From Sulfurospirillum sp. (GTDB lineage: Bacteria > Campylobacterota > Campylobacteria > Campylobacterales > Sulfurospirillaceae), in contig JADGDR010000002.1 in assembly GCA_016744795.1 (NCBI GenBank), forward strand, positions 270,266 to 334,265: a stretch of DNA of 64,000 nucleotides, written 5' to 3'. This document shows, one piece after another, positions 58,051 to 64,000 of this stretch. How positions within the stretch are numbered: position 1 is the stretch's first letter; every line of letters starts with the position of its first letter. Under the pieces are notes generated by a model. It had not been told where the DNA came from, made no database searches, and saw only the letters and a program-made list of their open reading frames with translations. The position numbers were made by a program, and so were the translations under genes.

Positions 58051-58163
58051 ATGATTTTTATCCTCTTTGGGCATATTGCAACTCATAATAAACTCTTCAT
58101 ATCCGCGTTGTAATGTTTCACTTTGAGCTATCATTTTGTGCACCTTACATGTAGAGGATAGAG

Positions 58164-59681
58164 TTATCTATCCTCCTCTTTTATTTTAGCTGAAAAGAAT
58201 TGACTTATCAATGGTGATATAAGCATAAGAATAGTTATAACTAGAATTGTAGCTGTAATTGGTCTCTCCCACAAAAAGTTTAAACTTCCGTCACTGATAG
58301 TGAGAGCACGTCTAAGATTGTTTTCCATCATACCACCTAAGATAAAACCAAGTATCATAGGTGCCATAGGAAAATCAATTAATCTTAATCCAACAGCAAT
58401 AACAGAAAAAATAACCATCATATATATATCAAATGTATTAAAAGTAACTAAATAAACACCAATAAGTGAGAAAAATATAACAAGTGGAGTTAATAGTTGC
58501 TTAGGCATTGCCAAAAGTTTTGCAATATAAGGAATAAGTGGTAAATTTAAAACCAATAAAACTATATTACCAATATACATTGAAACAATAACCGACCAAA
58601 ATAAGGCAGGTTGTTCTGTGTACATAGTAGGTCCAGGTTGAATTCCATAAGAGATAAGAGCACCAAGGATAACGGCAGTTGTACCACTTCCTGGAATTCC
58701 TAAAGTAAGTAATGGAACAAATGAACCTGAACATGCTGCATTATTAGCACTTTCAGGGGCAGCCAAGCCTTTTATACTTCCTTTACCAAACATTAGTTTA
58801 TCTTTTACACTTGAAAGACTTCTCTCCATTCCATAAGCTAAAAATGATGCTATAGTAGCACCTGCTCCAGGAAGAACACCTACAAAAAAGCCGAGAACAG
58901 ATGAACGACCTACAACTGGTGCCATCTCTTTGAACTCCTCTTTTGTAACGGTTAGATTACCTATATCTTTATTCAGTGCTTCTTTCTCTTCTTTACTCAT
59001 TTTTTTGTTTTCAATAACATTCATAAGAGCTTCAGAAAGAGCAAAAGCAGCCATGGCTAAGAGTAAAAAACTAATGCCATCAATCAAATCAAGATTACCA
59101 AAAGTATATCTTGAAACTCCACTATCTGCATCAGTACCAACAGTAGCTAACATTAAACCTAATATAGTCATTATTGCAGCTTTTAAGAATTTACCCTTGC
59201 CCGCAAACGCAGCAACTGCTGTAAGCCCAAGAACCATTAATGCAAAATAATCAGATGATTGAAAACTAAGTGACACTTTAGCAAGAGCAGGAGCAGCAAA
59301 AAGTAAGAAAACTGCAGCAATAGTTCCACCAGTAAATGATGAATAAGCAGCAATAGCTAGAGCTTTACCAGCATAACCTTTTTTTGCTAAAGGATAACCA
59401 TCAAAAGAGGTTGCAACTGTTCCGGCAACTCCTGGGGCATTGATAAGTATAGATGAAGTAGATCCCCCAAATATAGCACCATAATAAACACCAGCAATTA
59501 AAATAAGTCCAGAAGATGGCTCCATACCATAAGTAATAGGTATCATAAGAGCGATTGCAGAAATCGGTCCAAGTCCTGGCAACATTCCAATAAATGTACC
59601 AGCAAAACAACCAATTGAAACCATCAAAATATTGTATGTGGTTAAGGCTGTTGTTATACCTTCATATATTCCATCCATCAT
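58164..59681 (-). CDS. tctA: Tripartite tricarboxylate transporter, large membrane subunit
   Basis: 505 residues, about 12 TM helices. [20 protein letters not shown] near 23, [20 protein letters not shown] near 64 and [17 protein letters not shown] near 330 are TctA signatures. Uses the ion gradient to import substrate delivered by TctC. ATGA overlap with tctB. Confidence 0.95.
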   Translation of the reverse strand: MMDGIYEGITTALTTYNILMVSIGCFAGTFIGMLPGLGPISAIALMIPITYGMEPSSGLILIAGVYYGAIFGGSTSSILINAPGVAGTVATSFDGYPLAKKGYAGKALAIAAYSSFTGGTIAAVFLLFAAPALAKVSLSFQSSDYFALMVLGLTAVAAFAGKGKFLKAAIMTILGLMLATVGTDADSGVSRYTFGNLDLIDGISFLLLAMAAFALSEALMNVIENKKMSKEEKEALNKDIGNLTVTKEEFKEMAPVVGRSSVLGFFVGVLPGAGATIASFLAYGMERSLSSVKDKLMFGKGSIKGLAAPESANNAACSGSFVPLLTLGIPGSGTTAVILGALISYGIQPGPTMYTEQPALFWSVIVSMYIGNIVLLVLNLPLIPYIAKLLAMPKQLLTPLVIFFSLIGVYLVTFNTFDIYMMVIFSVIAVGLRLIDFPMAPMILGFILGGMMENNLRRALTISDGSLNFLWERPITATILVITILMLISPLISQFFSAKIKEEDR

Positions 59682-60166
59682 GATTGAACTCCTATTAGAT
59701 AATCAAATATCATTCCTTGTTCTATATAAACTCCAAGTATTTGTGTTAACAAAAACCAAAAGATTATGCTAACTCCAAATGCTGTAAAAAGAATCACTTT
59801 CCAATTCTTTTCGTCTAATATTCTAAATCCAATAATCAAAAATATAATGGTTGCTATAATAAAACCTAAAGTTCTAATAGTAAAGCCATAAAATAGCATA
59901 GCAATTACAAAATAGGTTCCTTTTTTAAAATCAAAAGTTTTTAATTTTTCCCAATTAAACATATCTTCTGTATCTACTTTTATATAAGAAAACAACAACA
60001 TTAAACTAGAAACAATTATGCCCATTACCCCAAGGTAGTATGGAAATGTTTTTGCTGTCATAGCTTCATAATGAGACCCTGGCAGCAAGTGAATGTTGAA
60101 AGATTGATACAAATATATAGTTGAAAAAACTAAAAAAAACAGCGATCCCACGCGAGTTTTTGTCAT
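59678..60166 (-). CDS. tctB: Tripartite tricarboxylate transporter, small membrane subunit
   Basis: 162 residues with four TM helices (about 8-24, 40-62, 85-105, 118-148), the TctB topology. Lies between tctC and tctA; an imperfect hairpin (60182-60212) separates it from tctC. Confidence 0.88.
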   Translation of the reverse strand: MTKTRVGSLFFLVFSTIYLYQSFNIHLLPGSHYEAMTAKTFPYYLGVMGIIVSSLMLLFSYIKVDTEDMFNWEKLKTFDFKKGTYFVIAMLFYGFTIRTLGFIIATIIFLIIGFRILDEKNWKVILFTAFGVSIIFWFLLTQILGVYIEQGMIFDYLIGVQS

Positions 60167-60181
60167 AATCTACTCCTAAAA

Positions 60182-60212
60182 AAAGGGGATGAGAAAGACT
60201 CTCACCCCCTTT
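60182..60212 (-). terminator. Intercistronic hairpin between tctC and tctB
   Basis: 13-bp stem with one mismatch (AAAGGGGATGAGA at 60182-60194, TCTCACCCCCTTT at 60200-60212), five-base loop, 15 bases after the tctC stop. Placed like the aapJ-aapQ hairpin, it probably raises binding-protein mRNA relative to the permease genes. Confidence 0.7.
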
Positions 60213-60226
60213 GTATAATATAAATT

Positions 60227-61192
60227 TTATAAAAAGCCTAAATCTTTCATTAATCCACCGATAGTTTTTTCTTGATCTTCTAAGAAAGTTTTAAATTCAC
60301 TACTTGATTGATAAAGATTAGTCCAACCATTTCTAGCTCTTACTACTTCCCATTCAGGAGTATCATACATCTTCTTTAAAACAACATTTAGTGCAGCGAT
60401 TCTTTTTTTACTTAGATTTGGTGTACCAAAGAAACCTCTCCAGTTTGCAAAGAAAACGTCAGTGCCCATGCTTTTAAATGAAGGAATTCCCTCTATAGAT
60501 TTTTTTGAAGTAACACCTATAATGCGAACTTGCCCTTTTTTATGCTTGTCTAAAACTTCACCAAAACCAGTTGAAAGAACATCAACTTCACCTGTTAGCA
60601 TTCCAGCAAGAGCTTTTCCACCTGCATCATAAGGAACATATCTCACAGTTTTTGGGTCTCCACCAGCAGCTTGAAAAATTTGAGCAGCTACAAGATGATC
60701 CATACTACCACGACTACTACCACCTGCTATTTTTACACTTCTTGGATCTTTTTTAAATGCTTTTAAAATATCATTCCAATTTTTGTATTTTGAATCTGGA
60801 CGAACAACTAAAACTTGATAATCAGCAATTACAGATGCAACCAATGATAAATCACGGAATGATTGTGGAAAAACACCTTGAAGTGAACGAATTACGATTG
60901 GAGTTGAGTTAACCAAAATAGTGTTTTTACTTTTTGAAGCAGTTTCGATAATATAAGCGATAGCTTTTCCACTACCACCACCTGACATATTTTCAAATGA
61001 TGTCTTTTTTACTAAACCAGATTTTTTTAGCGCTTCACCCACACCGCGTGCAGTTCCATCCCAACCGCCACCAGCGCCACCAGGAATCAAGAAGTGAATC
61101 GACTCTACTTTACTTGCAACTGAACTTGTAACCAATCCAGCAACTAAACATGATGCTAGTGCAACATTTTTACATACCTTACTAATTTTCAT
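60227..61192 (-). CDS. tctC: Tripartite tricarboxylate transporter, periplasmic binding protein
   Basis: 321 residues. Signal peptide 1-26 (ending VTSSVAS), then a Bug/TctC fold with HFLIPGGAGGGWDGTARGVG near 34 and NMSGGGSGKAIAYI, the two carboxylate-binding loops. First gene of tctCBA. Substrate could be citrate or another carboxylate. Confidence 0.93.
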   Translation of the reverse strand: MKISKVCKNVALASCLVAGLVTSSVASKVESIHFLIPGGAGGGWDGTARGVGEALKKSGLVKKTSFENMSGGGSGKAIAYIIETASKSKNTILVNSTPIVIRSLQGVFPQSFRDLSLVASVIADYQVLVVRPDSKYKNWNDILKAFKKDPRSVKIAGGSSRGSMDHLVAAQIFQAAGGDPKTVRYVPYDAGGKALAGMLTGEVDVLSTGFGEVLDKHKKGQVRIIGVTSKKSIEGIPSFKSMGTDVFFANWRGFFGTPNLSKKRIAALNVVLKKMYDTPEWEVVRARNGWTNLYQSSSEFKTFLEDQEKTIGGLMKDLGFL

Positions 61193-61308
61193 AGTTTCTC
61201 CTTTAAAATTGAATCTAAAGTAATAATAATCTAATAAAATGTAAAATTAATGTAAAAAAAATAATATGATAAATTTTAGAAGTTTTTGAACTATTTTTGC
61301 AAAAAATG

Positions 61309-63156
61309 CTACTTATTGTAACTTTTGGAAAGTATAATTATAAATTTTGCTCTATTTAGAGTTTTATTTTCAACATAAATCTTGCCTCCCATTTTGCTTT
61401 CAATGATGATTTTAGACATATATAGACCAATACCAGTACCATAAGCATATTTTGTTGTAAAGTATGGTTCAAATATTTTTTCTTTGATATCATCTTCTAT
61501 ACCACCACAATTATCTTCTACATGTAAATACACCATGTTGTCTTTTGTTTTACTCTGAATCTCAATTTTTGGATTTTTAATATCTCTTTTTATTGCTACA
61601 TCTTTAGCATTTGATAAAAGATTTAGAATTACTTGTGAAAATTCATTTGAAAGACCCTCTACATGTAAAGACTTATCAACATTCATATGAACCTCTATAT
61701 TATAAAATTTTAGTGAGGAGTCAATTATTTTTATTGCATTTTTGATTGAATGCAAAATATTGAAATCTGTCTCTTGTACATTTGGAGTATAGAATTCTTT
61801 AAAGTCATCTATAGTTTTAGACATATATTCAAGTAAATCATTTGCTTGGTTTACCCTAGTTGCTAAGTATTTTTCATCTAATTCTTTGTGAATATGAGCT
61901 GTTTCTACATCTAAAAATATTCCTGAGAGCTGAGATAAAGGTTGTCTCCATTGATGCGCAATATTTCCTATCATTTCACCCATTGAAGCCATTTTTGATT
62001 TTTGTATGAGAAGTTGTTGTGAATTTGCAATTTTAAGACGATAGTTTTTGAACATTTTTTCTATTCTTTTAGCCATAAAAAAAGAGAATATAAAAAAGAT
62101 AATAGAAATGCCAATTATATTAAGTAATAGAAAAACTATTTTTTTATTTAAATTCCTATGCGATATTCTTGTTTCTTTTTCTATGATATGTTTAATTGAA
62201 TTTAATTTAACTCCTGCACTTATAAATGTTCTCTCATCAAATAAAAATGCTGAGTAGGTAAGTCTATTGTCATGCTGATAAAATATATTTCCTTTATATC
62301 CACTAGAGTCTAAAATTTTTTCAATTGCAATTAGCTCTTTTTCATCTGTAATTATATTTTTTTGTAATATTAGTTTAGAATAGTTTTTAGAACTACTTAG
62401 GCTTATAATTTCATATATATATATAAAATCATTTATACCAAATTTTTCTTGATTAATTTTGTCTAATATATTTTCATTTAAAGAGTGTTCTGTATCTAAA
62501 AATTCGCAAGAACCTATGGTAAGTCCAAGTTCTTTAATTTTAATTGAAAATGATATCTTTTTAGATACTTTATTGCTTTTTGGTACAAACCAAAGATAGT
62601 TAACAAAACCACCCTTTTGAACAATTTTTTTAATAAATTTTTCACCGTCTATATCTTCTAACTCAATAAAGTTTTCATTTTCTGGTAGTTTACTGTTTTT
62701 TTGAAAAATAAGCGTACCATCATTTGTAAATATAAAAAATTCTATATTTTTATTGCTTGAAATCTTTTTGACAACTTCTTTGACTTTTGCTATCGCCTCT
62801 TTTTTACTTAAGTTTTTATTTTCTGATAGTATAGCTCTTATTAAGTCATAAGCTATAATCGTTTGATTCTTGATTTTCTTTTTAATTTCTATTGTTTTTA
62901 AGTTTTCTTCATAAATAATGTCATTTATTAGATTTTCTACAACAGCTTTTATAGCTAATTTCTCTCTTTTTAGAAGAGTAGACTTAAATGTTTTAAGATG
63001 ATTTTTAAACTCTTTGATTTCAGTACTAATAAGTGCATAACCTATAATAAAAGAGACAATAATTACTACAAAAGTAGAACCTAAAAGAATTATGCGTTTT
63101 GTGTTTTTCTCTTCAACAGTTTGTTTCTCTTCAACAGTTTGTTCTATTTCGTGCAT
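61309..63156 (-). CDS. Cache-type sensor histidine kinase upstream of tctC
   Basis: 615 residues, same architecture as the kinase at 55566-57386: TM1 about 24-44, Cache-like sensor (FFIFTNDGTLIFQKNSKL, GFVNYLWFVPKSNKVSKKI, DERTFISAGVKLNSI), TM2 about 345-367, HisKA with H401 in NIAHQWRQPLSQ, HATPase with EDNCGGIEDD and YGTGIGLYMSK. The N-terminus contains a duplicated TVEEKQ unit encoded by an 18-base tandem repeat. Overlaps its regulator by 13 bases. Confidence 0.88.
   Translation of the reverse strand: MHEIEQTVEEKQTVEEKNTKRIILLGSTFVVIIVSFIIGYALISTEIKEFKNHLKTFKSTLLKREKLAIKAVVENLINDIIYEENLKTIEIKKKIKNQTIIAYDLIRAILSENKNLSKKEAIAKVKEVVKKISSNKNIEFFIFTNDGTLIFQKNSKLPENENFIELEDIDGEKFIKKIVQKGGFVNYLWFVPKSNKVSKKISFSIKIKELGLTIGSCEFLDTEHSLNENILDKINQEKFGINDFIYIYEIISLSSSKNYSKLILQKNIITDEKELIAIEKILDSSGYKGNIFYQHDNRLTYSAFLFDERTFISAGVKLNSIKHIIEKETRISHRNLNKKIVFLLLNIIGISIIFFIFSFFMAKRIEKMFKNYRLKIANSQQLLIQKSKMASMGEMIGNIAHQWRQPLSQLSGIFLDVETAHIHKELDEKYLATRVNQANDLLEYMSKTIDDFKEFYTPNVQETDFNILHSIKNAIKIIDSSLKFYNIEVHMNVDKSLHVEGLSNEFSQVILNLLSNAKDVAIKRDIKNPKIEIQSKTKDNMVYLHVEDNCGGIEDDIKEKIFEPYFTTKYAYGTGIGLYMSKIIIESKMGGKIYVENKTLNRAKFIIILSKSYNK
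63108..63143. repeat. 18-bp perfect tandem duplication
   Basis: Two adjacent copies of an 18-base unit (63108-63125 and 63126-63143), in frame in the kinase N-terminus, giving two copies of EKQTVE-type text. The paralogous kinase lacks it, so it is a recent slip duplication. Confidence 0.85.
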
Positions 63157-63827
63157 GTGTCATTAAGTTTTAATTTATAGCCCATATTTGATATATTAGA
63201 GATTATATTAAAGGGTAGTTTTTTACGTAAACATCCTATTGTTGTTCTAAGAGAACTAATACTCATGGATTCGTAACCCCAAACTTCTTCTTCAATATCT
63301 TCATAAGATACAATTTTATCTATATTCTTAACTAATAATGTTAAAAAAAGCAACTCTTTTTTTGTCATTTCTATTGCATTGTTTTCAAAATAAAAAAGAG
63401 AATTTCTAAAATCAAAGTAGAAATTTTCAGCTAAAAACAGTTTTTGAGGTATATGAGATATAGCCTTTTCCAAAGCAGGGAATAGATTCCTTTTTGTTAG
63501 AGGTTTTATTAGGTATCTTTCTAAGTTTAGTTCAATAGATTCAAGAAGATATTTTTCATCATTAAATGCAGTCGTTATGATGATCTTTGTTTTACTATCT
63601 TTGACCCTTATTTTTTTTGCCAATTCAATGCCATTTATTTTAGGCATTTTTATATCAGTAACAATAATATCTGGTTTATGTTTAATGTAAAGTTGATATG
63701 CTATTTCACCGTTACTTGCTTCATATGCATGTTTAAAAATTCTTTTAAACATGCTAAAGTTTATATCTCTAACACCTGCATCATCTTCCACATATAATAT
63801 AGTAAAATCTTTAAACTTGTTGTTCAT
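63144..63827 (-). CDS. Response regulator upstream of the tct region
   Basis: 227 residues, MNNKFKDFTILYVEDDAGVR at the N-terminus, phosphoacceptor D58 (DIIVTDIKMPKING), C-terminal winged helix ending NISNMGYKLKL. Paralogous to the regulator at 57373-58050. Coupled to its kinase by overlap; the pair precedes tctCBA on the same strand. Confidence 0.9.
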   Translation of the reverse strand: MNNKFKDFTILYVEDDAGVRDINFSMFKRIFKHAYEASNGEIAYQLYIKHKPDIIVTDIKMPKINGIELAKKIRVKDSKTKIIITTAFNDEKYLLESIELNLERYLIKPLTKRNLFPALEKAISHIPQKLFLAENFYFDFRNSLFYFENNAIEMTKKELLFLTLLVKNIDKIVSYEDIEEEVWGYESMSISSLRTTIGCLRKKLPFNIISNISNMGYKLKLNDTCTK

Positions 63828-63851
63828 ATATTACCTTTAATAGATGAAAAT

Positions 63852-63878
63852 AAAAAAGATAGTAAAACTACCTTTTTT
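63852..63878 (-). terminator. Rho-independent terminator of eno
   Basis: 12-base arms (63852-63863 and 63867-63878) with one mismatch, three-base loop, and a T-run on the minus strand after it; 14 bases downstream of the eno stop. Confidence 0.65.
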
Positions 63879-63891
63879 ATTTTACACTATT

Positions 63892-64000
63892 TTATTTAAA
63901 GAGTTCTTTACCTAAATACTCGCTACCATTTAATTCACGTTCAATCTCTAAAAGTCTATTGTATTTAGCAGTTCTTTCACTTCTTGCAGTTGCGCCTGTT
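63892..64000 (-). CDS. eno: Enolase, C-terminal end (partial)
   Basis: The last 36 codons of a minus-strand gene cut by the window edge. The translation TGATARSERTAKYNRLLEIE, then REL, ends GKELFK. The segment ARSERTAKYNRLL is the conserved C-terminus of enolase, which interconverts 2-phosphoglycerate and PEP. Start lies outside the window. Confidence 0.9.
   Translation of the reverse strand, partial: TGATARSERTAKYNRLLEIERELNGSEYLGKELFK

Noticed and set aside
58930..59250. 106-codon plus-strand frame inside tctA
   Set aside because: Antisense shadow of a membrane-protein gene; composition mirrors tctA codons.

Overview
This is one chromosomal window from a low-GC member of the Campylobacterota (Epsilonproteobacteria), most like the Sulfurimonas or Arcobacter side of the phylum. 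The evidence is the AT-rich base composition, the gene repertoire (class II DAHP synthase, NikKMLQO nickel importer, MnmH, Bpt, DcuB, TctABC) and closely packed operons with ATGA and TAATG junctions. I cannot fix the genus from sequence alone. Most of the window is ordinary core genome, with one decayed accessory island at about 25.3-28.5 kb and one pseudogene cluster at 49.3-51.2 kb.

Layout: 0-1.2 kb, ArsP-type permease and small thioredoxin. 1.2-2.5 kb, bpt with two small hypothetical genes. 2.6-6.7 kb, AapJQMP amino-acid ABC importer. 6.9-12 kb, rarD, aroG, a lone ABC ATPase, proA and a flavoprotein. 12-18.9 kb, a plus-strand run with a giant coiled-coil protein, trmN, a Cys-cluster protein, a TPR lipoprotein, trpC, HIT and mnmH. 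18.8-23.6 kb, the nickel importer nikKMLQO and pdxJ-pdxA. 23.7-25.3 kb, a chemoreceptor. 25.5-28.4 kb, a cluster with a periplasmic C39 peptidase, a Sec-exported protein carrying a double-glycine motif, an acidic unknown protein, a beta-barrel gene lacking its 5' end and an EAL-domain remnant. 28.5-31.6 kb, an NSS amino-acid symporter, a binding protein and a class IV aminotransferase. 31.9-35.3 kb, ilvB-ilvH-lpxD and a small conserved gene. 35.3-39.1 kb, two tandem GltD-like flavoproteins and an aspartate aminotransferase. 39.2-49.2 kb, a long minus-strand housekeeping run (folA, thyA, cysE, speA, hisS, tmk, coaD, ubiX, flgA, tRNA-Gly, moeA, murA). 49.3-51.2 kb, a broken GGDEF-like/PilZ gene. 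51.3-55.6 kb, dcuB with a divergent two-component system. 55.6-63.8 kb, tctABC flanked by two paralogous two-component systems. 63.9 kb to the end, the 3' end of eno.

Functional themes: uptake of amino acids (Aap, NSS), C4-dicarboxylates (DcuB) and tricarboxylates or other carboxylates (Tct), each carboxylate system with its own nearby sensor-regulator pair; nickel uptake; vitamin B6, branched-chain, proline, tryptophan and aromatic biosynthesis; tRNA modification.

Most interesting points: (1) the C39 peptidase / double-glycine cluster, whose C39 plus beta-barrel pairing recalls the Fap functional-amyloid systems but is joined to a deletion scar; (2) an octamer palindrome, TACATGTA, counted 26 times by eye, mostly inside genes; (3) flgA with no possible AUG, GUG or UUG start downstream of the tRNA-Gly promoter; (4) a GGDEF-like/PilZ gene with a stop, a frameshift and no clear start codon; (5) hairpins placed just after the binding-protein genes aapJ and tctC.
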